A DNA stretch of 64,000 nt from Gammaproteobacteria bacterium. GTDB lineage: Bacteria > Pseudomonadota > Gammaproteobacteria > Arenicellales > Poriferihabitantaceae. The notes beneath the pieces are model-generated. The model was not told the DNA's origin and did no database searches. It worked only from the letters and a program-made list of their open reading frames with translations. A program made the position numbers and the translations under genes. The stretch lies in assembly GCA_028066695.1 (NCBI GenBank), contig JALCBG010000001.1, positions 24,047-88,046 on the forward strand, given 5' to 3'. Below, one piece after another: positions 52,316 through 61,343 of the stretch. The stretch's first letter is position 1, and each line of letters starts with the position of its first letter.

Positions 52316-53329
52316 ATGCCGGAAAAAATGAAAGCGATTCTGCTGAGCGGCTTCGGCGACGCCGGCGTCATGCGCCTCGGCGAAGTTCCGCGCCCGCAGC
52401 CGGGCCCCGGGCAAATCCTGATCAAAGTCGCCGCGGCCTCGGTCAACCGCCCCGACGTCGTGCAGCGCGAAGGCAACTACCCGCCGCCGCCCGGCGAATC
52501 CGAAATCCTCGGCCTTGAGGCCGCCGGCACGATTGAATCGCTCGGCGAAAATGTTTCCGGCCGCAAACCCGGCGAGCGCGTGATGGCGCTGCTGCCCGGC
52601 GGCGGTTATGCTGAATACGCGCTCGCCCGCGCCGACCACGCGATGCCGATTCCGAACGGCATGGAGTTCGCCGCCGCGGCCTGCCTCTGCGAGACCTACA
52701 TTACCGCCTACCTCAACCTGTTTTTGATCGCCGGCCTGCGCGACGGCCAAACCCTGCTGCTGCACGGCGGCGGCGGCGGCATCGCCACCGCGGCGATTCA
52801 GTTGTGCCGGCAACTCGCGCCCGGCGCGCGCATCATCGCCACCACCTCGCCCGGCAAAATCGCGCGCGTGCGCGAACTCGGCGCGCACGAAGTCATAGAT
52901 TACCGCGGCGAATCTTTCGCCGAGCGCGTCAAAGAGATCACCAAAAAACGCGGCGCCGATGTCATCCTCGACCACATCGGCGGCCCCTACCTCGCGCCCA
53001 ACATGCAGTCGCTCGCGCTCGGCGGCACGCTGATGCTCATCGGCGTAATGGGCGGCGTCTCCGCCGAATTAAACCTGGCGCGCGCGATGGTAAAACGCCA
53101 GCGCATCATCGGCTCGGTTTTGCGCTCGCGCCCGCCCGAGGAAAAAGCCGAAATCATCGCCAAGTTCTCCGAAGCGGTCCTGCCCCACTTCGCAAGCGGC
53201 GCCATCGCCCCGCTGATCTCCGCCACCCACCCCCTCGCCAAAGCCGCCGACGCCCACCGCGCGATGGAGGCCGGGGAGCATTTTGGGAAGATCGTGCTGG
53301 ACATGCAAGATGCGGACAAGCCGAATTGA
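52316..53329 (+). CDS. Quinone oxidoreductase-like zinc-independent MDR enzyme
   Basis: The 337-residue protein is a medium-chain dehydrogenase/reductase of the quinone oxidoreductase group (zeta-crystallin/PIG3-like). It has VKAAASVNRPDVVQREGNYPPPPG-type residues (AAASVNRPDVVQREG), GLEAAGTIESLGENV and the NADPH-binding LLLHGGGGGIATAAIQL. No zinc ligands were seen. It would reduce quinones or enals with NADPH. Starts at 52316 or the in-frame ATG at 52328 are possible. It follows fdsA by 19 bases and overlaps the exonuclease gene (ATTGA). Confidence 0.88.
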   Translation: MPEKMKAILLSGFGDAGVMRLGEVPRPQPGPGQILIKVAAASVNRPDVVQREGNYPPPPGESEILGLEAAGTIESLGENVSGRKPGERVMALLPGGGYAEYALARADHAMPIPNGMEFAAAACLCETYITAYLNLFLIAGLRDGQTLLLHGGGGGIATAAIQLCRQLAPGARIIATTSPGKIARVRELGAHEVIDYRGESFAERVKEITKKRGADVILDHIGGPYLAPNMQSLALGGTLMLIGVMGGVSAELNLARAMVKRQRIIGSVLRSRPPEEKAEIIAKFSEAVLPHFASGAIAPLISATHPLAKAADAHRAMEAGEHFGKIVLDMQDADKPN

Positions 53330-54132
53330 ACCCCGTCCTCGCCTTTGACATAGAGACCGTCCCCGACACCGCCGCCGGCGCGCGGCTTTACGGGTTGGAG
53401 GGGTTGTCGGATGAGGACATCGCGCGCGCGATGGCGACGCGGCGGGTGCAGCAGACCGGCGGTTCGGATTTTTTGCCGCTGCATTTGCACCGCGTGGTGG
53501 CGATTTCGGCGGCGCTGCGCAGCGGCGAGGATTCGCTGCGGGTGTGGTCGCTCGGCGAGGAAGATTCGGACGAGGCCGAGTTGATCGCGCGGTTTTACGA
53601 CGGCATAGAGCGCTACACGCCGACGCTGGTAAGTTGGAACGGCGGCGGGTTTGATTTGCCGGTGCTGCATTACCGCTCGCTGCTGCACGCCACGCCGGCG
53701 CGGCGCTACTGGGAAATGGGCGACGGCGACCGCGAGTTTCGCTTCAACAATTACCTGAACCGCTTCCACTGGCGGCACATTGATTTGATGGACGCGCTCG
53801 CCGGGTTTAACCCGCGCGCGTTCGCGCCGCTGGACGAATTGGCGGTGATGCTCGGGCTGCCGGGCAAACTCGGCATGCATGGCGGCGATGTGTGGCGCGC
53901 GTATTTGGACGGCGGCATCCGGCAAATCCGCGAATACTGCGAGAGCGACGCGCTCAACACCTTTTTAATTTATCTGCGCTGGGAGGCGGTGCGCGGCGCG
54001 CTGGACCGCGAGGCGCTGGAGCGCGAATACGGCCTGGTCAAAAAGTTTCTGCAGGAAAGCGGGCGGAAGCACTTCGCGGCGTTTCTTGACGCCTGGGAAA
54101 AAACCGGCGGCCCGGCGGAGGAGGAAGAGTAA
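53326..54132 (+). CDS. PolB-type 3'-5' exonuclease (TTG start)
   Basis: The 268-residue protein fits the predicted 3'-5' exonuclease related to DNA polymerase B. The Exo I motif is LAFDIETVPD, the Exo II region is LVSWNGGGFDLPVLHYRS, and the Exo III-like part is IREYCESDALNTFLIYLRW. It is a stand-alone nuclease without a polymerase domain. The only plausible start is TTG at 53326, overlapping the stop of the preceding gene. Role in repair or RNA processing is unknown. Confidence 0.85.
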   Translation: MNPVLAFDIETVPDTAAGARLYGLEGLSDEDIARAMATRRVQQTGGSDFLPLHLHRVVAISAALRSGEDSLRVWSLGEEDSDEAELIARFYDGIERYTPTLVSWNGGGFDLPVLHYRSLLHATPARRYWEMGDGDREFRFNNYLNRFHWRHIDLMDALAGFNPRAFAPLDELAVMLGLPGKLGMHGGDVWRAYLDGGIRQIREYCESDALNTFLIYLRWEAVRGALDREALEREYGLVKKFLQESGRKHFAAFLDAWEKTGGPAEEEE

Positions 54133-54159
54133 GCCCCCGCGCGCCGGGCCCGGCGCGCC

Positions 54160-56271
54160 TCAGCGGTTGCCGTAATCTTCCGGCAATTCACGCTCCGGTT
54201 GCGCGCGGTTGGGATCCGACTTGTTCGGATTGGCCGCACCCGCGTTTGCGGCCGCTTTTTGCTGGCGGTGGCCGACGCGCTGCTCCGGCTCGTGCGCGGC
54301 GAAATCGCGCCGCGTCGGGCGCGCCGGCGAGTCGTTGTTTTTGTTGGAGCGTCCGCCGGATTGCTTCGGCTGGCGGCGGCCGCCGCCTCCACCCCCGCCG
54401 GATGACGGCTGCGCCGCGCGCTCGCCCTGATTGCCGCGCCCTCTTCCGCCGCGTCCGCCGCGCGTACCGCGCCCGCCTTTTGACTGCGCGCCGCGGCGCG
54501 GCGCGCCGCGTCCGCGCGGTTGCTGCCCGCCGTTTTTTGCGCGCGCCCGGCCGCCGCCTTTTTTGCCGCGCTCGGCCGGCGCGGGTTTGCCGTTGCCGCG
54601 GCCGCCGAACAGCGCGTTCCACAGGCGGCGCAGAATGCCGGGCGACGCAGCGCGCGCCGGCGCGGCGTCGCGCTCAATTTCATCAAGCCGAATGTGCGGC
54701 GTCTCCTGCGGCGCGGCGGCCGCGCCCGCATCGGCATCGTCGCCCTCGGCGAAATCGATTTGCTGGCGGTAACTGGGAATGCCGGCGAGTTCATCGGCCT
54801 CCTCGCGCCGCAGCCGCTTGATGTGAAACTGCGGGCTGGCCAACTCGCTTGAAGGAATGATGATGATGCGCGACGCCAGCCGCGCTTCCAGCTGGTTGAC
54901 CTCGCGGCGCTTTTCATTCAGCAGGTAGGTCGCCATGTCCAGCGGCAGCACCACCTGAATCGCCTCGGTGTTTTCCATGCGCGCGCGGTCTTCAATCAGC
55001 CGCAGCAAACTGATGGAGGACGACACCACATTGCGAATGGAGCCGGTGCCTTCGCAGCGCGGGCAGAGCGAGTAGTTCGCCTCGGACAGCGACGCGCGCA
55101 GCCGCTGGCGCGACATCTCCAGCAGGCCGAAACGCGAGATTTTTCCGACCTGCACGCGCGCGCGGTCGGGCTTGAGCGCCTCGCGAAAGCGCGCCTCCAC
55201 CGCGCGCTGGTTGCGCCCGGCCGCCATGTCGATCAGGTCAATGACCACCAGCCCGCCGAGGTCGCGAATGCGCAGTTGGCGCGCGAGTTCGTCCACCGCT
55301 TCCAGATTGGTCTGCAGCGCGGTCTCTTCAATGTCGGCGCCGCGGGTGGCGCGCGCCGAATTGACATCCACCGCGATCATCGCCTCGCCGTGGTCAATGA
55401 CCAGCGCGCCGCCGGACGGCAGGTTCACCTCGCGGTTGAACGCGGATTCAATCTGCCGCTCGATTTGGTAGCGCGAAAACAGCGGCGCGCTGTCTTCGTA
55501 GTGCTTCAGTTTGGAGAGGTTGTGCGGCATCACCTGCTTGGTGAAGCGGCTGGCGCGCTCGTGGATTTCGCGGTCGTCAATGACGATTTCGTCGATGTCG
55601 GCGGCGAGGTCGCGCATCGCGCGCACGATCAGGTTGCTCTCCTGGTAGATCAGGCGCGGCGCCTCCAACTCGTTCGCGGCGGTTTCAATGCTCTCCCACA
55701 ACTTCAGCAGGAAATCCAAATCCTGCTGCAGTTCGGCCTGCTCGCGGCCGATGCCGGCGGTGCGCGCGATCAGCGCGTGGCGCTCGCCGCAGTCCAGATT
55801 GGCGACCACCTCGCGCAAATCGGTGCGCTCTTCGCCCGAGACGCGCCGCGAGATGCCGCCGCCTTTCGGGTTGTTCGGCATCAGCACCAAAAACCGCCCG
55901 GCCAAACTGATGAAGGTGGTCAGCGCCGCGCCTTTTGCGCCGCGCTCGTCCTTGCCCACCTGCACCACCATTTCCTGGCCGGTTTTGATTTCCTCGGCGA
56001 TTTTCACCTCGGCCATGGACTTCTGCCCGCCGCCGGAGAAATAGCCGCGGTAGATTTCCTTCAGCGGCAAAAAGCCCTGCCGCGCCGCGCCGAAATCGAC
56101 GAAGGCGGCCTCCAAACTCGGCTCCACCTTGGTGACCACCGCTTTGTAGATGTTGCCCTTTTTCTCGGCGCGCACCGCCGATTCAAGGTCCAGGTCGATG
56201 AGCCGCTGCCCATCCACGATGGCGACGCGCAACTCTTCGGGGTGCGTCGCGTTAAACAGCATTCGTTTCAT
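54160..56271 (-). CDS. rne: Ribonuclease E with a short Arg/Gly-rich tail
   Basis: The 703-residue endoribonuclease starts MKRMLFNATHPEELRVAIVDGQRLIDLDLE and has an S1 domain (about 38-120). The DNase I-like catalytic core with Asp residues lies in AVDVNSARATRG and VVIDLIDM (near 303-346). A zinc-link CPRCEGTG sits near residue 404, as in E. coli RNase E. The C-terminal ~170 residues are Arg/Gly/Lys/Pro-rich with a Gly7 run and look disordered, shorter than the E. coli scaffold. They probably bind RNA; degradosome partner motifs were not recognised. It converges on the exonuclease gene and has a long structured leader. Confidence 0.93.
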   Translation of the reverse strand: MKRMLFNATHPEELRVAIVDGQRLIDLDLESAVRAEKKGNIYKAVVTKVEPSLEAAFVDFGAARQGFLPLKEIYRGYFSGGGQKSMAEVKIAEEIKTGQEMVVQVGKDERGAKGAALTTFISLAGRFLVLMPNNPKGGGISRRVSGEERTDLREVVANLDCGERHALIARTAGIGREQAELQQDLDFLLKLWESIETAANELEAPRLIYQESNLIVRAMRDLAADIDEIVIDDREIHERASRFTKQVMPHNLSKLKHYEDSAPLFSRYQIERQIESAFNREVNLPSGGALVIDHGEAMIAVDVNSARATRGADIEETALQTNLEAVDELARQLRIRDLGGLVVIDLIDMAAGRNQRAVEARFREALKPDRARVQVGKISRFGLLEMSRQRLRASLSEANYSLCPRCEGTGSIRNVVSSSISLLRLIEDRARMENTEAIQVVLPLDMATYLLNEKRREVNQLEARLASRIIIIPSSELASPQFHIKRLRREEADELAGIPSYRQQIDFAEGDDADAGAAAAPQETPHIRLDEIERDAAPARAASPGILRRLWNALFGGRGNGKPAPAERGKKGGGRARAKNGGQQPRGRGAPRRGAQSKGGRGTRGGRGGRGRGNQGERAAQPSSGGGGGGGRRQPKQSGGRSNKNNDSPARPTRRDFAAHEPEQRVGHRQQKAAANAGAANPNKSDPNRAQPERELPEDYGNR

Positions 56272-56724
56272 GTCTCACTCCCGGCGCGCGCCGCGCGCGC
56301 GCCTTGTCGTGCCGCCGCGCCGGAGGGCGCAACGGCGAATCAGTCGGGGCGCGACGGGGGAGCGGGTGCGGCTTAGGTTGCGCGGCCGGCGGTTTGTCCG
56401 CCGGCGGTGTTTCGCGCGGGAGTCACGAGGAAAGAATGGGGTCGCGGAGCGCGCCCGCGGAACGCGGCGGCAAAAATTTGCCGCGTGTGCCGCGTCTGTT
56501 GTTCGGGCGCTTTTCGCATATTCGGTTCGCTCATTCGTTTCGGCATCGTTTGTCTGGTCGGGCCGCGCTTTTGCGGCCTTTTGGCTTGACTCCGCGCCCC
56601 GAAATCTCGGGGCGCGCCGCCGCGTAACACTTCGCTCTCGTCCCGGGCGCCTCGCCCGGCGATGGCGGCGCATGCGCCGCCGCTAATAACTCGGACCGGC
56701 CCGCGCGAATTGCGCCGGGCAGGT
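56272..56724 (-). promoter_or_regulatory. Long hairpin-rich 5' leader of rne
   Basis: No gene is evident in this stretch. Perfect inverted repeats occur at 56385-56405 (8-bp stem), 56467-56484 (8 bp), 56561-56578 (6 bp), 56593-56616 (10-bp stem with AAUC-type tetraloop), 56643-56659 (7 bp) and 56664-56681 (18-base palindrome). From the promoter at 56731-56759 the leader would be about 450 bases. In E. coli the rne leader mediates autoregulation by RNase E cleavage; the same is inferred here. Confidence 0.65.
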
Positions 56725-56730
56725 CGGGGC

Positions 56731-56759
56731 AACATAGCAGATTGCGGGCGGGATTGCAA
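56731..56759 (-). promoter_or_regulatory. Promoter of rne
   Basis: On the minus strand TTGCAA (56754-56759) and TATGTT (56731-56736) are spaced by 17 bases, with TGC just before the -10 giving TGCTATGTT. The expected start is near 56724. Confidence 0.6.
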
Positions 56760-56806
56760 GATTTTTTTCACCGGCCCGCAATTGGGAATGGCGGGGTGGC
56801 GGGGGC

Positions 56807-56883
56807 GCCAATTCACGAAAATTGGCCGCGGAAATCGGCGGCTGGCATAAATTCCGGGGCATTTCGCGGGGAAAAACCCCGCG
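56807..56883. other. Two hairpins between the rne and tRNA-Val promoters
   Basis: The rest of the 658-base gap between rne and tRNA-Val holds GCCAATT/AATTGGC (56807-56826, 6-base loop) and CGCGGGG-A5-CCCCGCG (56865-56883). Neither has a T tract on the plus strand, so they are not typical terminators. No gene is seen. Confidence 0.5.
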
Positions 56884-56890
56884 CCACGCC

Positions 56891-56919
56891 TTGCATCCGC
56901 CGGCGCGGGCGTGTACACT
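56891..56919 (+). promoter_or_regulatory. Sigma-70-type promoter of tRNA-Val and thrS
   Basis: TTGCAT (56891-56896) and TACACT (56914-56919) are separated by exactly 17 bases. Transcription would begin about 4 bases before the mature tRNA 5' end. Confidence 0.72.
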
Positions 56920-56929
56920 CCGCCGCCAC

Positions 56930-57006
56930 AGGCGCGTAGCTCAGTTGGTTAGAGCACCACCTTGACATGGTGGGGGTCAGTGGTTCGAATCCGCTCGCGC
57001 CTACCA
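56930..57006 (+). tRNA. tRNA-Val (anticodon GAC), 3' CCA encoded
   Basis: The acceptor stem AGGCGCG pairs with CGCGCCT, followed by ACCA. The anticodon stem CCACC/GGTGG encloses TTGACAT with GAC, and the T arm is AGTGGTTCGAATCCGCT. It is 11 bases before thrS and shares its promoter. Confidence 0.96.
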
Positions 57007-57017
57007 GTTTTCACCGC

Positions 57018-58931
57018 ATGCCCGAAATCACCCTCCCCGACGGCTCCACACGCAGTTTCGCGCAACCGCCCAGCGTCGCCGAAGTCGCGCGCGCGGTCGG
57101 GCCGCGGCTGGCCAAGGACGCGGTCGCCGGAAAAGTCGGCGGCGCGCTCGCCGACGCCGGCGATGTCATAGACGCCGACAGCGAGGTGGCGATTTTGACC
57201 GCGGCCGACGCCGAGGGGCTGGAAGTCATCCGCCACTCCTGCGCGCACCTGCTCGGGCACGCGATGAAGCAATTGTGGCCGGGGTGCAAGATGGCGATCG
57301 GGCCGGTGATTGAAAACGGGTTTTATTACGACATAGATCTCGACCACCGCATCGACGACGACGACCTCGCAAAAATTGAGGCGCGCATGGAAGAGTTGTC
57401 AAAGAGCGATTACCGCGTGGTCAAGAAGCGCGTCTCGTGGGACGAGGCGCACCGCGTGTTCAGCGAGCGCGGCGAGCCGTATAAATTGGAAATTCTGGAG
57501 CGCGACATCGCGCGCGACGCGCGCCCCGGCCTGTACCACCACGAGGAATACATAGACATGTGCCGCGGCCCGCATGTGCCGAGTATGAAGTTTTGCCGGC
57601 ACTTTAAACTGATGCGCGTCTCCGGCGCGTATTGGCGCGGCGACAACCGCAACAAAATGCTGCAGCGCATTTACGGCACCGCCTGGCCCGACAAAAAACA
57701 ACTGGACGCGCACCTGGCGCAACTGGCCGAAGCGGAAAAGCGCGACCACCGCAAACTCGGCCGCCGCCTGGATTTGTTTCACATGCAGGAGGAGGCGCCG
57801 GGCATGGCGTTCTGGCACCCGCGCGGCTGGCGGCTCTATCAGACATTGATGCAGTACATGCGCGAGGCGCAGCGCGCGCGCGGCTACCAGGAAGTGAACA
57901 CGCCGGAGGTTTTGGATTTTTCGCTGTGGGAGCGCTCCGGACACGCCGACAAATTCGGCGACGACATGTTTTCGGTCGCCTCCGAGGGGCGGCGGTTTGC
58001 GCTGAAGCCGATGAACTGCCCGTGCCATGTGCAGATATTCAACCGCGGCCTGAAAAGTTACCGCGATTTGCCGCTGCGCCTCGCCGAGTTCGGCAGTTGC
58101 CACCGCAACGAGCTTTCCGGCGCGCTGCACGGCCTGATGCGCGTGCGAAGTTTTGTGCAGGACGACGGCCACATCTTTTGCGCCGAGGAGCAGGTGCAGG
58201 ACGAGGTGTCGGACTTCATAGACTTTTTGCACGCGGTCTACCGCCGCCTCGGTTTTGACCAGGTGCTCTACCGCCTCGCATTGCGCCCGGAAAACCGCGT
58301 CGGCTCGGACGCCGAATGGGACAAGGCCGAAGCCGCGCTCGCGCAGGCGCTGCGCGCGAAAAATTTGGAGTTTGACGAACTGCCCGGCGAAGGCGCGTTT
58401 TACGGGCCGAAAATTGAATTCTCGCTGCGCGATGTTCTCGGCCGCGTCTGGCAGTGCGGCACCATGCAGGTGGATTTTTCCATGCCGGGCCGGCTGGACG
58501 CGCATTACATCGCCGAGGACGGAAGCAAGCGTGTGCCGGTGATGCTGCACCGCGCGCTGCTCGGCTCGTTTGAGCGCTTCATCGGCATTTTGACCGAGCA
58601 TTACGAAGGCAAATTTCCGGCGTGGCTCGCGCCGGTGCAGTGCGTGGTGCTCAGCATCTCCGAGGCGCAGGCCGATTACGCCGCGCGCATTGAAAAAATG
58701 CTGCGCGCGCGCGGCTTTCGCGCCGAGTCGGATGTGCGCAATGAAACCGTCGGGCACAAAATCCGCGAGCACGCGATGCAGCGCATTCCGTATTTGCTGG
58801 TCGCCGGCGCGCGCGAGGCCGACGGCGGCTCAATCTCGGTGCGCGCGCGCGACGGCCGCGACCTCGGCGCGATGCCGCCGGAGCGCTTCGCCGACATGCT
58901 GGCCGAAGAGACGCGCGACCCGCGCGACTGA
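57018..58931 (+). CDS. thrS: Threonyl-tRNA synthetase
   Basis: ThrRS charges tRNA-Thr and edits mischarged serine. The 637-residue protein has an N-terminal TGS domain ([14 protein letters not shown]), the editing domain with [16 protein letters not shown], the class II catalytic core ([33 protein letters not shown]) and the anticodon domain. The metal-binding Cys lies in MNCPCH. The ATG at 57018 gives the conserved N-terminus. It begins the thrS-infC-rpmI-rplT-pheST run; infC also has its own promoter. Confidence 0.98.
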   Translation: MPEITLPDGSTRSFAQPPSVAEVARAVGPRLAKDAVAGKVGGALADAGDVIDADSEVAILTAADAEGLEVIRHSCAHLLGHAMKQLWPGCKMAIGPVIENGFYYDIDLDHRIDDDDLAKIEARMEELSKSDYRVVKKRVSWDEAHRVFSERGEPYKLEILERDIARDARPGLYHHEEYIDMCRGPHVPSMKFCRHFKLMRVSGAYWRGDNRNKMLQRIYGTAWPDKKQLDAHLAQLAEAEKRDHRKLGRRLDLFHMQEEAPGMAFWHPRGWRLYQTLMQYMREAQRARGYQEVNTPEVLDFSLWERSGHADKFGDDMFSVASEGRRFALKPMNCPCHVQIFNRGLKSYRDLPLRLAEFGSCHRNELSGALHGLMRVRSFVQDDGHIFCAEEQVQDEVSDFIDFLHAVYRRLGFDQVLYRLALRPENRVGSDAEWDKAEAALAQALRAKNLEFDELPGEGAFYGPKIEFSLRDVLGRVWQCGTMQVDFSMPGRLDAHYIAEDGSKRVPVMLHRALLGSFERFIGILTEHYEGKFPAWLAPVQCVVLSISEAQADYAARIEKMLRARGFRAESDVRNETVGHKIREHAMQRIPYLLVAGAREADGGSISVRARDGRDLGAMPPERFADMLAEETRDPRD

Positions 58932-58935
58932 GCCG

Positions 58936-58962
58936 CCCGGCATTTTCCGCGGAACTTTTTCG
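58936..58962. repeat. Dispersed intergenic repeat, copy D (reverse orientation)
   Basis: Read on the minus strand this contains AAAAAGTTCCGCGGAAAAT then GCCGGG, nearly identical to copies B and C. It lies 4 bases after the thrS stop. The central TTCCGCGGAA is a perfect 10-base palindrome. Confidence 0.6.
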
Positions 58963-58991
58963 GCGCCGCGCCGGGATGCGGCGCGCCGCTG

Positions 58992-59000
58992 TGCTACAAT
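58992..59000 (+). promoter_or_regulatory. Extended -10 element (TGCTACAAT) of the infC operon
   Basis: TGCTACAAT lies 47 bases before the proposed ATA start of infC, giving a leader of about 40 bases. It lies downstream of the in-frame ATG at 58976, which argues against that ATG as the infC start. Confidence 0.55.
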
Positions 59001-59047
59001 CCGCGCCGACCATTCATCCGCCCGCCCACCGCAAGAGGAACCCGAAC

Positions 59048-59563
59048 ATATCCAAGGCAAAACAACAGCGCGTCAACGACGACATCAGCAGCGACCCGAT
59101 CCGCGTGATCGGGGTGGAGGGGGACCAACTCGGCATACTTCGCTTGAGCGAAGCGCTCCAAACCGCGCAGGAGTCCGGCTACGATTTGGTGGAGATTTCC
59201 CCGTTTGCCGACCCGCCGGTGTGCCGGCTGATGGACTACGGCAAGTTTCTCTACACCGCCAGCAAAAAACGCCAGGAGGCGAAAAAGAAGCAAAAGCAGA
59301 TCGTCGTCAAAGAAGTGAAGTTTCGCCCCGGCACCGATGTCGGCGATTACGAGGTCAAACTTCGCAACCTAACGCGCTTTCTCGAAGCCGGCAACAAAAC
59401 CAAGGTGACCATGCGCTTTCGCGGCCGCGAACTCGCGCACCGCGAACTCGGGCTGGAGAAGTTGAAACTGGTCGAGCGCGATCTCGCCGAAATCGCCATG
59501 GTTGAGCAGGAGGCGACCATGGAGGGCCGGCAAATGGTCATGGTGCTCGCGCCGAGGCGGTAA
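59048..59563 (+). CDS. infC: Translation initiation factor IF-3 with apparent ATA start codon
   Basis: IF-3 binds the 30S subunit and checks initiator tRNA and start-codon identity. From 59048 the product is 171 residues, close to the family length, with [41 protein letters not shown] and the basic linker [12 protein letters not shown]. No ATG, GTG or TTG lies at the expected N-terminus. ATA at 59048 is preceded by AAGAGGA with 8-base spacing and begins ISKAKQQR. infC of E. coli starts at AUU, which lets IF-3 repress its own synthesis; an ATA start would act the same way. The alternative ATG at 58976 lies upstream of the promoter-like element. Identity is certain; the start is inferred. Confidence 0.93.
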   Translation: MSKAKQQRVNDDISSDPIRVIGVEGDQLGILRLSEALQTAQESGYDLVEISPFADPPVCRLMDYGKFLYTASKKRQEAKKKQKQIVVKEVKFRPGTDVGDYEVKLRNLTRFLEAGNKTKVTMRFRGRELAHRELGLEKLKLVERDLAEIAMVEQEATMEGRQMVMVLAPRR

Positions 59564-59619
59564 AATGCGCGCCCCGGAGCGCCCGCCGCCGCTTCGGGAT
59601 TTGCAAACGATTTTTCCCG

Positions 59620-59664
59620 ATGAACTTTTTTCACGCAAACTTTTCTGATGAACTTTTTCTTTAA
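59620..59664 (+). CDS. Possible 14-codon Phe-rich leader ORF before rpmI
   Basis: This mini-ORF reads [14 protein letters not shown] and ends in TAA. Four of 14 codons are Phe, and the operon downstream encodes phenylalanyl-tRNA synthetase. No Shine-Dalgarno or terminator hairpin was recognised, so it may be chance. It begins in one copy of a 12-base direct repeat. Confidence 0.25.
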   Translation: MNFFHANFSDELFL

Positions 59665-59677
59665 CGAACCGGAATGA
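59648..59677 (+). CDS. Possible 9-codon Phe-rich leader ORF before rpmI
   Basis: This reads MNFFFNEPE with three consecutive Phe codons and stops 4 bases before rpmI. It begins in the second copy of the repeat GATGAACTTTTT (59619-59630 and 59647-59658). It overlaps the first mini-ORF in another frame. Function is speculative. Confidence 0.25.
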   Translation: MNFFFNEPE

Positions 59678-59681
59678 TCAA

Positions 59682-59879
59682 ATGCCAAAATTGAAAAGCA
59701 ACCGCGGCGCGGCGAAGCGCTTCAAGCGGACCGCGCGCGGCAACTTCAAGCGCTCGCATTCGCACGCCAACCACATCCTGACCAAGAAGTCGCCGAAGCG
59801 AAAACGCAACCTGCGCGACCCGGCGCTGGTCAGCGCGTCCGACCGCGCGGCCATCGCCAAACTCCTTCCCTACCGGTAA
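59682..59879 (+). CDS. rpmI: 50S ribosomal protein L35
   Basis: The 65-residue protein [20 protein letters not shown] through [22 protein letters not shown] is a standard L35 of the large subunit. It sits between infC and rplT, as in most bacteria, 118 bases after infC. In E. coli this operon is repressed by L20 through a leader pseudoknot; no such fold could be confirmed here by eye. Confidence 0.97.
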   Translation: MPKLKSNRGAAKRFKRTARGNFKRSHSHANHILTKKSPKRKRNLRDPALVSASDRAAIAKLLPYR

Positions 59880-59884
59880 CCGTC

Positions 59885-61331
<1,447 letters not shown>

Positions 61332-61343
61332 CCGCGCCCGGCA

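Noticed and set aside
49732-52476. 914-codon open frame antisense to fdsA
   Set aside because: Very high GC creates long stop-free antisense frames. The translation is Arg/Gly/His/Val-rich with no domain, while the plus-strand frame is a complete formate dehydrogenase. Similar shadows lie opposite serC, carB and pheT.
56561-56584. Hairpin plus TTTT as a rho-independent terminator on the plus strand
   Set aside because: No plus-strand gene ends upstream; the stem is better explained as part of the rne leader on the minus strand.
58976-59047. ATG at 58976 as the start of infC
   Set aside because: It would add 24 residues absent from IF-3 homologues and lies before a good extended -10 element; the Shine-Dalgarno points to ATA at 59048.
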